Shown: positions 1 to 8,963, numbered from the stretch's first letter. The stretch is DNA of 64,000 nucleotides from JBDFMH01 sp047238125 (GCF_047238125.1 NZ_JBDFMH010000001.1:372001-436000); one strand, 5' to 3'. Notes: generated from the sequence alone by a model not told the origin. Numbers and translations: made by a program.

Positions 1-259
1 GGCTGCCATCGGCATAGCCCGACGGGTCGTCGATCGAGACACGGTCGCCATAGCGCAGGTCGATCGATTCGAACCAGTCGCCCAGTCGCTGGGCCTCGCC
101 GCTAGCCAGCCCGTCGTAGCCGCTGCTGGCGACGTCGAGCACATAGTCGGTGCGCTGCACCACCGGCTGGTGGATGGATTCAAGCCCGCGATTGGCAGGT
201 CCGCACGCGGCGAGCGTGAGGCCGAGACCGATCAGGGCGGCGGCGCTTTTGATACGCAT
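1..259 (-). CDS. cpaD: CpaD-like Tad pilus lipoprotein (partial, C-terminus beyond the window)
   Basis: This is the first 86 residues of a pilus assembly lipoprotein of the CpaD family, an envelope component of the Tad/Flp pilus. The sequence starts MRIKSAAALIG, has a hydrophobic stretch and a lipobox ending LAAC near residue 19, and then carries the CpaD-like segment NRGLESIHQPVVQRTDYVLD. The start is backed by a GGAGGAG ribosome binding site. It follows cpaC by 24 bases in the same direction, so it belongs to the operon. The gene runs off the left edge, so nothing can be said about its C-terminus. Confidence 0.85.
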   Translation of the reverse strand, partial: MRIKSAAALIGLGLTLAACGPANRGLESIHQPVVQRTDYVLDVASSGYDGLASGEAQRLGDWFESIDLRYGDRVSIDDPSGYADGS

Positions 260-283
260 CTGTCTATCTCCTCCGCGCGGGGC

Positions 284-1909
284 TCAGTTGATCGAGAAGC
301 CGGGCGCCGCGGCGGCACCCTTTGCAGCTGCGCCGGCCGCACCCCGCGCCGGGGCGGGCGGGATCAGCGGGCCGTTGGCCTGCACCGGCGGGGCCGATGT
401 CGGCTTCGGCCGTTGCTCGCCGCTCTTGCCTTCGAACAGTGCGCCACCCAGCACTCGGTCCAGATCGGTCGGGGCGCGATAGCCGTCGGTCGGCAGCTTC
501 ACCTCGTTGGCCGATACCGGCTTCACCAGGTACGGCGTCACGATGATCACCAGCTCGGTTTCCTGCCGGCGGAAGCTGTTCGAACGGAACAGCGCACCGA
601 TGATCGGCAGGTCGCCCAGGCCGGGGGCCTTGTCGATCGCATTGTTGTGATTGTTGGAGAGCAGGCCGCCGATCATGAAGCTCTGGCCGGAGCCGAGCTC
701 GATCGTCGTCTCCGCGCGGCGGGTGCTCAGGCCCGGCACGGTGAAGCCGTTCAGCGTCACCGATCCCGCGCTCGTCAGCTGCGAAACCTCGGGCCGCACC
801 CGCATCGAGATCCGCCCGTCGGCCAGCACGAATGGGGTGAAAGCCAGGCTCACGCCATATTGCTTATACTCGACCGAAACCGAGCCCAGCCCCTGGCTGA
901 CCGGGATCGGCACTTCGCCGCCGGCAAGGAAGCTCGCCGTCTCGCCCGACAGCGCGGTCAGGTTCGGATTGGCGAGCGTGGTCACCAGACCCTGCGTTTC
1001 CGCCAGGTCGATGGCGGCCGCCAGGTCGAGCCCGAACAGCTTGCCGGCCAGGCCGATCGCAGTCTTGCCCGCGCCTTGCCCAAGTTTGGCGAAGTTATAG
1101 GCCGTGCCGGCGCCGCCGGGGCTCGTCACGAACTGACGGGTCAGCGGATTGAACGGCAGCGTCGCGCCGGTGCCCGCTGGCAGGCCCAGGAAGGAATCCG
1201 CATTCAGCTGCGGGAAGTTGGCGGTCGAGATGTCGCCGATCGTGCCGAAGTTGCGGCCCTGCGCCACGCCGAACAGGAACCCGCCGGTCGTGTCGCGGCT
1301 GAGCAGGTTCACGCCGATATTCTTGACGAAATCGCGGCTCACCTCGGCGATCTTGACCTGCAGGTTCACCTGCAGCGGCGTCGCCGCCTTGATCCGGCTC
1401 ACCACCTGCGTGTTCTCGCCGACGAAGGCCTTCACCAGGTTGGTCGCCTCGGCCACGTCTTCGGGCGTCGACACCGTGCCGGTCAGCAGCACCAGCCCGT
1501 TCATCGGGGTGGCGGTGATCGCAGCTTCGGGCATCGCCAGCTTCAGCATCGTGCCGACGCTGTTGATGTTCTGCCCAACCCGCACCGTCGCCGACCAGAC
1601 GACTGCGCCGGCCTTGTTGGTGGCATAGACGTTGGTCTCGCCGCCGGCCTTGCCGAACACATAGAGCTGGTTGGCGGATTTCACCTGCACGTCGGCCACG
1701 CTGTCGTTGGCGACGAAGATGTCCGACATCGCGGCGGGCAGCTTGATCAGCGTGCCGCGGCCGACGGACAGCGTGACCGTCTCGCTCGGCTCACCGGCGT
1801 TGGCGGGCATCTGGGCGTAGGTCGGCGTCGGTGCCGCGGCCAGGCCGCCGGCCAGCGCTGCGGCCATGATCAGGCCGATCGCGCCGCCGTTCATCAGGGA
1901 CTTGACCAT
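284..1909 (-). CDS. cpaC: Tad pilus secretin CpaC/RcpA
   Basis: Outer-membrane secretin of the Tad/Flp pilus (type II/III secretin family), 541 residues, usual for CpaC. It has a signal peptide ending near residue 32 (TPTYA), an N-terminal pilus-type domain with SVGRGTLIKLP, a BON-like region, and a C-terminal secretin core containing NLTALSGETASFLAGGEVPI. The frame is open further upstream, but the start chosen at 1909 gives a proper signal peptide and has GGGGGAAG just before it, inside the end of cpaB. One base separates it from the cpaB stop, which suggests translational coupling. Confidence 0.95.
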   Translation of the reverse strand: MVKSLMNGGAIGLIMAAALAGGLAAAPTPTYAQMPANAGEPSETVTLSVGRGTLIKLPAAMSDIFVANDSVADVQVKSANQLYVFGKAGGETNVYATNKAGAVVWSATVRVGQNINSVGTMLKLAMPEAAITATPMNGLVLLTGTVSTPEDVAEATNLVKAFVGENTQVVSRIKAATPLQVNLQVKIAEVSRDFVKNIGVNLLSRDTTGGFLFGVAQGRNFGTIGDISTANFPQLNADSFLGLPAGTGATLPFNPLTRQFVTSPGGAGTAYNFAKLGQGAGKTAIGLAGKLFGLDLAAAIDLAETQGLVTTLANPNLTALSGETASFLAGGEVPIPVSQGLGSVSVEYKQYGVSLAFTPFVLADGRISMRVRPEVSQLTSAGSVTLNGFTVPGLSTRRAETTIELGSGQSFMIGGLLSNNHNNAIDKAPGLGDLPIIGALFRSNSFRRQETELVIIVTPYLVKPVSANEVKLPTDGYRAPTDLDRVLGGALFEGKSGEQRPKPTSAPPVQANGPLIPPAPARGAAGAAAKGAAAAPGFSIN

Positions 1910-1910
1910 G

Positions 1911-2939
1911 TTACTTCCCCCCCACGGGAACTTCGGAGACGGTGTTGCCGCGCGCGATCCGGACGATCGGGCCGGCGGGGCGCGGCAGCAGGCCGCTCGA
2001 CGTGACCATCGACTGGCCACCGGCAGCAGCCGGCTGGCCGGGCTCGACCGGCTTGGCCGGCACGCTGCGGCGCTGGAAGCGCGAGACGTCGGCTCCGGTG
2101 GAGAAGCTGTTGTCCCCATCGACCGGACGCGAAGCCACTTCGAGCAGGAACTTCTTCTCGACCTTGGGATCGTCGCTTTCGGGCACGCTCACTTCGCCGG
2201 CGGCAATGGCGCGCTCCAGCTCCGCGGTGTTGTCGGCGATCGATCGCAGCGAAAGGCTGATCGAACCGATCGTCTGGGCAACCGCCAGTTTCTCGGCGAT
2301 CTTGGGCGTTGCTTCGACCGTGACGGTGGAGAAGGTGGTGACGACAGTCTTGCCTTCCTCGTTCACCACATTGTCGGTGCGCTGGTCGGTCGCCAGCACG
2401 CGCACGTTGCGCATCACCGTCTCGGAAACCTTGAGCGGGGGGCCATCGCCGCCGCCAGCCACGTCCTGCGTTAGCATCACGTCCACCCGATCGCCGGGGA
2501 AGATGAAGCCAGCGACCGAAGACTGGGCCGATACGGGCAGCGTGACGGCGCGCATGCCGGGGCCGAGCGCTGCGGCCAGGAAGCCGCGATCGCCGGGCTT
2601 CACCAGCGCGCCTTGCGTCAGCGGCTGACCGGCCGTCACCGGATAGCGCACCACCGTGCCCTGCAGCGCGGCCGGATCGGCCTCGCCCTTGATGAAATAG
2701 GCCTTCTCCACCAGATCCTTGGGCCAGGGCTGATACTTGAAGCTGTCGGGCCCGATGATCGTGCCGACAGGTAGCGCACGGGTCGCGACCAGCACTTCCG
2801 GCCCAAGCGGCACGGGTGCCGGGATGGCGGCCTGCGCGGTCGGCGCGACGGATCCTGTGAACAGGCTTCTGGCCATTAGGGCCGAGACCCCGGCCATAAC
2901 GAGCGCGCCAATCAGCAGCGCGAGCTTCTTAACATCCAT
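1911..2939 (-). CDS. cpaB: Flp pilus assembly protein CpaB
   Basis: 342-residue CpaB/RcpC family protein, thought to act in the periplasm with the CpaC secretin. It has an N-terminal membrane anchor (residues about 5-25, LALLIGALVMAGVSALMA), then a SAF-like domain with ALPVGTIIGPDSF and a long beta-rich region including FPGDRVDVMLTQ. A GGGAGG site lies about 10 bases before the ATG. It sits between cpaA and cpaC in the canonical order and in the same direction. Confidence 0.95.
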   Translation of the reverse strand: MDVKKLALLIGALVMAGVSALMARSLFTGSVAPTAQAAIPAPVPLGPEVLVATRALPVGTIIGPDSFKYQPWPKDLVEKAYFIKGEADPAALQGTVVRYPVTAGQPLTQGALVKPGDRGFLAAALGPGMRAVTLPVSAQSSVAGFIFPGDRVDVMLTQDVAGGGDGPPLKVSETVMRNVRVLATDQRTDNVVNEEGKTVVTTFSTVTVEATPKIAEKLAVAQTIGSISLSLRSIADNTAELERAIAAGEVSVPESDDPKVEKKFLLEVASRPVDGDNSFSTGADVSRFQRRSVPAKPVEPGQPAAAGGQSMVTSSGLLPRPAGPIVRIARGNTVSEVPVGGK

Positions 2940-2981
2940 GACGGCAAAAGCCTCCCACAGGGCCGGTTGAACCCACGCTGA

Positions 2982-3452
2982 TCAATGATCCGAAATGGTT
3001 AAGATATCGTTGGCCAGAACCCACAAACCCGCGATAGAAATGGCGATTCCGTACGGCACCTCGATCTGTCCGCCGGCGCGCCGCCAGCGATGCCAGATCA
3101 GCGTCGCCAGCGTGACCGCGCCGCCCGCGATCGCCATCACCGTCAGCATCCGCAATTGCGGGCCGAGCGGCAGCCACAGCGCGAGCGCCGCGATCAGCTT
3201 GACGTCGCCGCCGCCCATCGCGCCCAGCGCGAATAGCCCGGCGAACAGCATGAAGATCGCGAACGCCGATCCGATCTGCAGCGCCATGTCCGGCCAGATC
3301 GATATGCCCGTCGCCCACCAGTAGAGCGGTGCGCCAAGCGCGATCGCCAGCGTCAGCGGGTTGGGGATGTCGCGGCGGCGCAGATCGCCCCACGCTGCCC
3401 ACACGAGGAGTGCGGCCAGGCCCGCCGAAAGGATAGGGATCGTCCAGTGCAT
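2982..3452 (-). CDS. cpaA: Prepilin peptidase CpaA (A24 family)
   Basis: Small membrane aspartic peptidase that matures Flp-type prepilins, 156 residues with about five hydrophobic segments. The two A24 aspartates are visible in DLRRRDIPNPLT near the N-terminus and in GGGDVKLIAAL in the middle. The ATG at 3452 is preferred because GGGGA precedes it; an in-frame GTG lies seven codons upstream. It is the first gene of the visible cpa cluster on the minus strand and is divergent from the hydrolase gene at 3500, only 47 bases away. No Flp pilin gene is seen in the window. Confidence 0.93.
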   Translation of the reverse strand: MHWTIPILSAGLAALLVWAAWGDLRRRDIPNPLTLAIALGAPLYWWATGISIWPDMALQIGSAFAIFMLFAGLFALGAMGGGDVKLIAALALWLPLGPQLRMLTVMAIAGGAVTLATLIWHRWRRAGGQIEVPYGIAISIAGLWVLANDILTISDH

Positions 3453-3499
3453 CCGATCCCCACTAGACGCCACCGCTTGCCAAACCGTAACCAGCGCCG

Positions 3500-4426
3500 A
3501 TGCAGCCCGCCCCCTTCGATCGCCGTGCGCACCCCGCCGGCTTCATGATCGAACGCTGGCGTGCGCCGGACGGCTGGGATCATCGGCGCTTTTCCTGGCC
3601 TCAGCCGGCTGGGACTGGGGTGCGTGGCAGCCTGATCGTGCAGGGCGGGCGCGGCGATTTCATCGAGAAATATCTGGAAGCGATCGCCCATTTTCACTGC
3701 CGCGGCTGGGCAGTGGAGGGATTCGATTGGCGCGGGCAGGGCGGATCGGGCCGCACGGCTGACGATCTTCGCACGATCCCGGCGATGGTCGATGATCTTG
3801 CCGCGTTCGTGGCCGAATGGCAGCCGCGCACGCCCGGCCCGCACGTCCTGCTCGCCCATTCTATGGGCGGCCATGTCGCGCTGCGCTTGGCCGCGGAGCG
3901 CGCGCCTGCGATCGACGCGCTGGTGCTGTCCGCACCGATGCTGGGTTTGTCGGGTGGGCGTCCGCCAGGTCCGGTCGGCAGCGCGATCGCCGGATTGTTC
4001 TGCCGGATCGGCCTGTCCGCACGCGATGCGTGGGCCGAACGCGGCGAAAGCGCGTTCCGCCGAGTGATGCTCACCGCCGATGTCGATCGCTTTTCGGATG
4101 AGGGTTGGTGGAAGGCCGCCGATCCTACCCTCGCGCTCGGCCCGCCGCGCTGGAGTTGGATCGCCGGCGCCTATCGATCGATCGCCGCGCTGATGGCGCC
4201 CGGTATCCTCGAACGGGTGCGCGTGCCGACGCTGCTGCTGGCGGCTGCGCGCGATCGTCTGGTCGATAGCCGCGCGATCCGGCGCGCCGCGGCCCGGATC
4301 CCCGGTGCGCGTCTTATAGTGCGCGATGACGCGGCGCATGAACTGCTGCGCGAGGCGGATGGCCCGCGCACGGCCTTTCTCGCCGCCATCGACGACTTCC
4401 TCGACGAAAGGGCCGCGCCGCGATGA
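3500..4426 (+). CDS. Alpha/beta hydrolase, lysophospholipase/monoacylglycerol lipase type
   Basis: 308-residue alpha/beta hydrolase. The nucleophile is S121 in LLAHSMGGHVALR, with the family motif GFDWRGQGGSGR upstream (residues about 74-85). The acid is probably in AARDRLVDSRA and the histidine in DDAAHELLREA near the end. This matches the serine aminopeptidase/lysophospholipase (PldB-like) family. There is no signal peptide, so it is probably cytosolic. Its stop overlaps the next start as ATGA (4423-4426), so the two are co-translated. The natural substrate is not evident. Confidence 0.85.
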   Translation: MQPAPFDRRAHPAGFMIERWRAPDGWDHRRFSWPQPAGTGVRGSLIVQGGRGDFIEKYLEAIAHFHCRGWAVEGFDWRGQGGSGRTADDLRTIPAMVDDLAAFVAEWQPRTPGPHVLLAHSMGGHVALRLAAERAPAIDALVLSAPMLGLSGGRPPGPVGSAIAGLFCRIGLSARDAWAERGESAFRRVMLTADVDRFSDEGWWKAADPTLALGPPRWSWIAGAYRSIAALMAPGILERVRVPTLLLAAARDRLVDSRAIRRAAARIPGARLIVRDDAAHELLREADGPRTAFLAAIDDFLDERAAPR

Positions 4427-5517
4427 TCCGGACCGAGATCGCGATCGTCGGCGCGGGGATGGCGGGCGCCAGTCTGGCTGCCGAGCTCGCGGCGCATGCG
4501 CAGGTGCTGCTGATCGAGGCGGAAGGACAGCCCGGCTATCACAGCACCGGTCGATCCGCTGCATTCTGGTCCGAAACCTATGGCGGCCCCGCCATCCAGC
4601 CGCTGACCACCGCGTCGGAAGCGCCGTTGCGTGACGGCGGCTATCTCGCGCCGCGCGGCGCGCTGCACATCGCGCGTGCCGGATCGGTGGATCGCCTGGC
4701 CGCGCTGCGGGCCGAGTTCGAAGGGACCGGCGTGCGGCTCGATCCGGTCGATCGGGCGGGGCTGGAGGCGATCGTACCTGGGCTGCGGCCCGATTGGACC
4801 GCCGGCCTGTCCGAGCCGAGCTGCGCGGACATCGATGTCGCGCGTCTCCACGCCGATTGCCTCGCCGCCGCGCGCCGCGCCGGGGCGCAGCTGCTGGCCG
4901 ATGCCGAGGTCCGGTCCCTAGCACGTGAGCCGGGCGGCTGGCGGATCGAGACGCGCGCCGGCGCGGTCATCGCCGATATCGTCGTCAACGCAGCTGGCGC
5001 CTGGGCCGGCGCGGTGGCGGCGCTGGCAGGCGCGGCGCCGATCGCGATCACGCCCTATCGCCGCACGATCGTCCAGCTGGCAGTAGATCCGCCCGCGCCG
5101 GCCGCGCTGCCGCTGGTGATCGACATCGACGAGCAGCTCTATTTCAAGCCCGAGGCGGGCGGTCGGCTCTGGCTGTCCCCGCATGACGAGAGCGAGCAGC
5201 CTGCCGCCGACGCGCAGCCCGAGGAGCTGGACGTCGCGATCGCGATCGACCGGCTGGAACAGGCAGTCGACTGGCGTATCCTGAAACGCGAGCGCGCCTG
5301 GGCAGGCTTGCGCAGCTTCAGCCCCGATCGCGCGCCCGTCTACGGCTTCGACGCCCGCGCGCCGGGCTTCTTCTGGTGCGCGGGGCAGGGCGGCTTCGGC
5401 ATCCAGACCGCGCCGGCCGCCGCTTTGCTGGCGGCCGCGCTTCTGCTCGGAAAGTCGCTGCCCGATACGCTGGCGGGCGTCGATGCAGAACGCTACGCAC
5501 CGGGTCGCTTCGGCTGA
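4423..5517 (+). CDS. FAD-dependent oxidoreductase, D-amino-acid oxidase (DAO) family
   Basis: 364-residue flavoprotein of the DAO superfamily. The dinucleotide-binding motif GAGMAG is at residues 10-15, followed by an acidic residue at the end of strand 2 (LLIEAEG). A second conserved segment, VVNAAGAWAG, lies near residue 190, and RAWAGLRSFSPDRAPVYG plus WCAGQGGFGIQTAP near the C-terminus are typical of glycine/D-amino-acid oxidases and dehydrogenases. It overlaps the upstream lipase-like gene by four bases. The substrate is probably an amine or amino acid but cannot be told from sequence. Confidence 0.85.
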   Translation: MIRTEIAIVGAGMAGASLAAELAAHAQVLLIEAEGQPGYHSTGRSAAFWSETYGGPAIQPLTTASEAPLRDGGYLAPRGALHIARAGSVDRLAALRAEFEGTGVRLDPVDRAGLEAIVPGLRPDWTAGLSEPSCADIDVARLHADCLAAARRAGAQLLADAEVRSLAREPGGWRIETRAGAVIADIVVNAAGAWAGAVAALAGAAPIAITPYRRTIVQLAVDPPAPAALPLVIDIDEQLYFKPEAGGRLWLSPHDESEQPAADAQPEELDVAIAIDRLEQAVDWRILKRERAWAGLRSFSPDRAPVYGFDARAPGFFWCAGQGGFGIQTAPAAALLAAALLLGKSLPDTLAGVDAERYAPGRFG

Positions 5518-5524
5518 CCCTCAC

Positions 5525-5607
5525 CGTCATCCCGGACTTGATCCGGGATCCAGGGCCGTAAACCCTGCCGCCCATAACCCTGGACCCCGACTTTCGCCGG
5601 GGTGACG
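5525..5607. repeat. Dispersed palindromic repeat (family 1, copy 1)
   Basis: An intergenic inverted repeat whose outer ends are CGTCATCCCGG on the left and CCGGGGTGACG on the right, with CCAGGG and CCCTGG inside. The left half also forms its own hairpin. It lies between the FAD oxidoreductase and fumarase genes, which are convergent, so it could act as a bidirectional terminator. A second copy of the same family is at 15384-15469. Confidence 0.8.
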
Positions 5608-5614
5608 AGAGAGC

Positions 5615-7135
5615 TCACACCCCCTCGAGCAACCGCTCCCGCGCGATCTTCTCGCGCCACACCAGCGGTGCGGTGTGGTGCACGCTTTCGCCGGTGGCAT
5701 CGACTGCCACCGTCACCGGCATGTCCTGCACCTCGAATTCGTAGATCGCCTCCATGCCCAGATCCTCGAACCCGACGACCTTGGCGCCCTTGATCGCGCG
5801 CGCGACCAGATAGGCCGCGCCTCCGACCGCCATCAGGTACGCGGCCTTGTGCCGCTTGATGCTGTCTACCGCCGCCGGCCCGCGCTCGGCCTTGCCGACC
5901 ATCGCCAGCAGGCCCGTGTCCAGCATCATGTCGGTGAACTTGTCCATCCGCGTCGCGGTTGTCGGGCCGGCCGGGCCCACCACCTCGTCCCGCACCGGAT
6001 CGACCGGTCCGACATAATAGATCACGCGACCCGCGAACTCGACCGGCAGCGGCTCGCCCTTGGCCATCATGTCCTGGATACGCTTGTGCGCGGCGTCGCG
6101 CCCGGTCAGCATCTTGCCGTTCAGCAGCAGCCGGTCGCCCGGCTTCCAGCTCGCCACCACCTCGGGCGTGAGCGTGTTGAGATCGACGCGGATCGATTCC
6201 TTCGAAGGCGTCCACTGCACCTTGGGCCACTCGTCCAGCTTCGGCGGCTCCAGATAGGCCGGGCCGCTGCCATCGAGGTGGAAATGCGCGTGGCGCGTGG
6301 CCGCGCAGTTGGGGATCATTGCGACTGGCTTCGATGCGGCATGCGTCGGCCAGTCCATGATCTTCACGTCGAGGATGGTGGCGAGCCCGCCCAGGCCCTG
6401 CGCGCCGATGCCCAGCGCGTTGACCTTGTCGAAGATTTCGATCCGCATCTCCTCGATCTTGGTCTGGGGCCCGCGCGCCTTCAGCTGCGCCATGTCGATG
6501 TCGCCCATCAGCGATTCCTTGGCCAGCAGCATCGCCTTTTCGGCGGTGCCGCCGATGCCGATGCCAAGCATCCCCGGCGGGCACCAGCCGGCGCCCATCT
6601 GCGGCACCATCTCCAGCACCCAGTCGACGATCGAGTCGCTGGGATTGAGCATCTTGAACTTGGATTTGTTCTCGGATCCGCCGCCCTTGGCCGCCACCGT
6701 CACTTCGACATGGTGGCCGGGCACCATCTCCACGTTCAGCACCGAAGGCGTGTTGTCCTTGGTGTTCACGCGGCTGAAGGCGGGATCCTTCAGGATCGAT
6801 GCGCGCAGGCGGTTTTCCGGGTGTAGATAGGCGCGACGTACGCCTTCATCGATCACCTCCTGCAGCGATCGGTCGCCTTCCAGCAGGCATTGCTGGCCCC
6901 ATTTGACGAAGATGGTGACGATGCCGGTATCCTGGCAGATCGGCCGGTGACCTTCCGCGCACATCCGCGAGTTGGTCAGGATCTGCGCGATCGCATCCTT
7001 GGCGGCCGGGCCCTGCTCGGCCTCGTAAGCCACGCCCAGCGCGCGGATATAATCCATCGGGTGGTAATAGCTGATGAACTGCAGCGCATCGGCCACGCTG
7101 TCGATCAGGTCGGCCTGCTTGATGATAGTCGTCAT
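5615..7135 (-). CDS. fumA: Class I fumarate hydratase (iron-sulfur)
   Basis: 506-residue iron-sulfur fumarase that interconverts fumarate and malate in the TCA cycle. Three cysteines suited to a 4Fe-4S cluster are visible in MCAEGHRPICQDTG, GAGWCPPGMLGIGIGG and PNCAATRHAHFHLDG. The alpha and beta parts are fused in one chain, as in FumA. The frame is open for 95 more codons upstream, but the family begins at MTTIIKQADLIDSVADALQF, so 7135 is the start, with GGGGACGG before it. It appears monocistronic. Confidence 0.95.
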   Translation of the reverse strand: MTTIIKQADLIDSVADALQFISYYHPMDYIRALGVAYEAEQGPAAKDAIAQILTNSRMCAEGHRPICQDTGIVTIFVKWGQQCLLEGDRSLQEVIDEGVRRAYLHPENRLRASILKDPAFSRVNTKDNTPSVLNVEMVPGHHVEVTVAAKGGGSENKSKFKMLNPSDSIVDWVLEMVPQMGAGWCPPGMLGIGIGGTAEKAMLLAKESLMGDIDMAQLKARGPQTKIEEMRIEIFDKVNALGIGAQGLGGLATILDVKIMDWPTHAASKPVAMIPNCAATRHAHFHLDGSGPAYLEPPKLDEWPKVQWTPSKESIRVDLNTLTPEVVASWKPGDRLLLNGKMLTGRDAAHKRIQDMMAKGEPLPVEFAGRVIYYVGPVDPVRDEVVGPAGPTTATRMDKFTDMMLDTGLLAMVGKAERGPAAVDSIKRHKAAYLMAVGGAAYLVARAIKGAKVVGFEDLGMEAIYEFEVQDMPVTVAVDATGESVHHTAPLVWREKIARERLLEGV

Positions 7136-7551
7136 GTCCGTCCCCGCGAAACGATGTCGCGGCTGCCTTAACCCCGTGACTGCGGCCGATGCACGATTTT
7201 TTGTGGATGGGTGACGCGTTTCGCCGTGCGCCTGCGCCTTTGTTATCGAGGATCGGTATCGGCTTCGTTGCGACCCGCTGTCGGCGCCGGTCCTCAACCC
7301 GGCAATTCGGTTCATTTCGGAGTCGGCCGGGCACGACTTTGCTGTATCGTCCCAATAGGGCTCCGCCTGTGATCGCGGACCCGCTCGAAGGGGGTCGACG
7401 CTCCGCTCGCCGGGCGGCATGGCGTTCGGCCGGAATGGCTCCCTTCGCCCACGTGCGTATCCGCTGTGACTGTGATGACGTCATGACCCCGGTCGATAAC
7501 GATCCGGATGATGGGGGGCGATGCTGCGATGATCGATCGGGAAGGCTGCGA
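7136..7551. other. Intergenic region between fumarase and a membrane protein gene
   Basis: About 415 bases between two divergently transcribed genes. It must hold the fumarase promoter (minus) and the promoter of the gene at 7552 (plus). A plus-strand frame is open through it but lacks family-like sequence. I see no RNA gene and no clear operator. Confidence 0.5.
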
Positions 7552-8175
7552 ATGACCCCGCCCGCAACCCATGCCAAGGCGCCGGTAAGGCTGCGGCGGC
7601 GCGCCGTCCGCCCGGAGGTCGCGCTGGCCGCGACGCTTGCGCTGATCGCCATGCTGGCTGGGCTGGTCGTGGTCGGCGGACCCTCGCGCTTCCTGTGCGA
7701 TACGGCGCGCGCCGAATATCAGGGATACCGCCTCTATCGCGCTCGGTTGCTGTCGGATGCGGCCGCGTGCCGGGTCACTGCCGACCCTGCGACGTGCTTG
7801 CGGGCCGGGGCGTGGGGCGCCGCCCCGCTCCGCTATGAGATCGAGGCGTGGCACGAGGTCGATCAATGCGAGGTCCAGCTCGCCCGGCTGCAGCGATTTG
7901 GCCTAGCGGACGGTACCGGCTGGGCCGGCTGGCACCCGGGCGTGGCGCGCACCGTCCCATGGGTGCTGCTGGCCGGCTGCCTGGTTGGCGGCGGCATCGC
8001 ACTTCGATACGCCGTCCGGCCGCGGCGGGCGAGCGCCCCGGCCAGTGGCCGGTTGATCGCCGCGATCGCCACAACCCAGCTGGCGTTCGGCGCGGTCGTT
8101 GCTGCCGGCGCGCTGTTTCCCGAGACGTTTCCGTCGAACGCCGCGAATGCCGGAGAGGATCGCCGCCGCCGCTGA
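7552..8175 (+). CDS. Hypothetical membrane protein with a four-cysteine loop
   Basis: 207-residue protein I do not recognise. It has a basic N-terminus (RLRRRAVRPE), a first membrane helix at about residues 24-44, then a roughly 85-residue hydrophilic segment with four cysteines (FLCDTA, AAACRV, ATCLRA, DQCEVQ), and two more helices near the C-terminus. The cysteines are spaced as if to form disulfides in the periplasm. The ATG at 7552 is chosen because GGAAGG precedes it; an in-frame ATG at 7483 is an alternative. Confidence 0.55.
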   Translation: MTPPATHAKAPVRLRRRAVRPEVALAATLALIAMLAGLVVVGGPSRFLCDTARAEYQGYRLYRARLLSDAAACRVTADPATCLRAGAWGAAPLRYEIEAWHEVDQCEVQLARLQRFGLADGTGWAGWHPGVARTVPWVLLAGCLVGGGIALRYAVRPRRASAPASGRLIAAIATTQLAFGAVVAAGALFPETFPSNAANAGEDRRRR

Positions 8176-8193
8176 GGTCGCGTCGCCGACCCC

Positions 8194-8850
8194 TTATTCT
8201 CCATCGGGGATCGGCAGCGGGAACAGCGGGCGATAGGGCCGTGCCTCGTCAAGTGCGCGGGCATAGGATGGCCGCGCCAGCAGCCGCCGACGATAGGCAT
8301 GCAGCCGTTCGAACCGCGCCTCGATCGGATGGCTCCAATGCGCATAGAGCAGGGCAGGCGCAGCCCCGCAGTCGGCAAGGCCGAACCGGTCGCCCGCGGC
8401 CCATTGGCGGCCGTCGCCCAGCCGCTCGTCCAGCCATGCATAGGCTGTGTCGAGCTTCATGCGTGCCTGGTCGGCGCTGTCCGCAGTCCCGCGCCCGATC
8501 GCCGCGAGCACGATCTCGGTCTGAACGGTCATCACATGGTTGTCGAACACCCGATCCATGAACCGCGCTTCCAGCGCATCGGCAGGATCCTCGGGCAGCA
8601 TCCGGGCCCCACCGGGATGATGGCGGTCGAGATGCTCGATGATGATCGTGGCTTCCGCCACCGGCCGGTCTGCATCCACCAGCAGCGGGAATTTGCCGAA
8701 CGGCCAGAAGCTGCACAGTTCGGCATGCCCCGCAGGGTCATCATGCGCCAGCAGCCGCGTCTCGAATGGCGTGCCACGCTCGTACAGCGCGACCAGCACC
8801 TTCTGGCAGAAGGAGGACAGCGGATGAAGGTACAGCAGTGGCACGGCCAT
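8194..8850 (-). CDS. Glutathione S-transferase family protein
   Basis: 218-residue GST-fold protein. The thioredoxin-like N-terminal domain begins MAVPLLYLHPLSSFCQKVL, with SSFC at residues 12-15 where the catalytic Ser/Cys is expected. GKFPLLVDADRPVAEATII carries the cis-Pro and glutathione gamma-glutamyl site, and an all-helical domain follows, with GDRFGLADCGAAPALLYAHW typical of GSTs. The start at 8850 has GGAGG five bases upstream. The substrate is unknown. Confidence 0.88.
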   Translation of the reverse strand: MAVPLLYLHPLSSFCQKVLVALYERGTPFETRLLAHDDPAGHAELCSFWPFGKFPLLVDADRPVAEATIIIEHLDRHHPGGARMLPEDPADALEARFMDRVFDNHVMTVQTEIVLAAIGRGTADSADQARMKLDTAYAWLDERLGDGRQWAAGDRFGLADCGAAPALLYAHWSHPIEARFERLHAYRRRLLARPSYARALDEARPYRPLFPLPIPDGE

Positions 8851-8870
8851 GGGCGCCTCCGATTTGTTCA

Positions 8871-8954
8871 TTATCCTGATAGCGCTTGCGAAAGGCGTTG
8901 TCGTGCGTCCCCCGGCCCACGCTTTCGGCCGCACGCTTCAAAAATTTTGTTCAT
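8871..8954 (-). CDS. Possible 27-codon small ORF upstream of the GST gene
   Basis: A short frame starting MNKIFEACGRKRGPGDAR and ending 20 bases before the GST start. It is preceded by an unusually good ribosome binding site (GAGGAA with about six bases to the ATG), which is the only reason to propose it. It could be a leader peptide for the GST gene or chance. I recognise no family. The same bases carry the GTTC-N7-GTTC motif listed below, so the two readings compete. Confidence 0.3.
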   Translation of the reverse strand: MNKIFEACGRKRGPGDARQRLSQALSG

Positions 8955-8963
8955 CACTCGTTC
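8949..8963 (+). promoter_or_regulatory. Candidate alphaproteobacterial LexA (SOS) box
   Basis: GTTCATCACTCGTTC fits exactly the direct-repeat LexA operator of alphaproteobacteria, GTTC-N7-GTTC. It lies about 100 bases upstream of the GST start on one strand and about 330 bases upstream of nrdA on the other. No convincing -10/-35 pair could be placed around it, and the 8 fixed bases could occur by chance, so this is a candidate only. Confidence 0.35.

Noticed and set aside
60..80. GATTCGAACC, which looks like a tRNA T-arm on the other strand
   Set aside because: It lies within the coding sequence of cpaD (FESIDL region) and no cloverleaf can be drawn around it.
5525..5607. Small RNA gene in the repeat between the FAD oxidoreductase and fumarase genes
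   Set aside because: The sequence belongs to a dispersed palindromic repeat family with another copy in the window, so a specific RNA gene is not supported.
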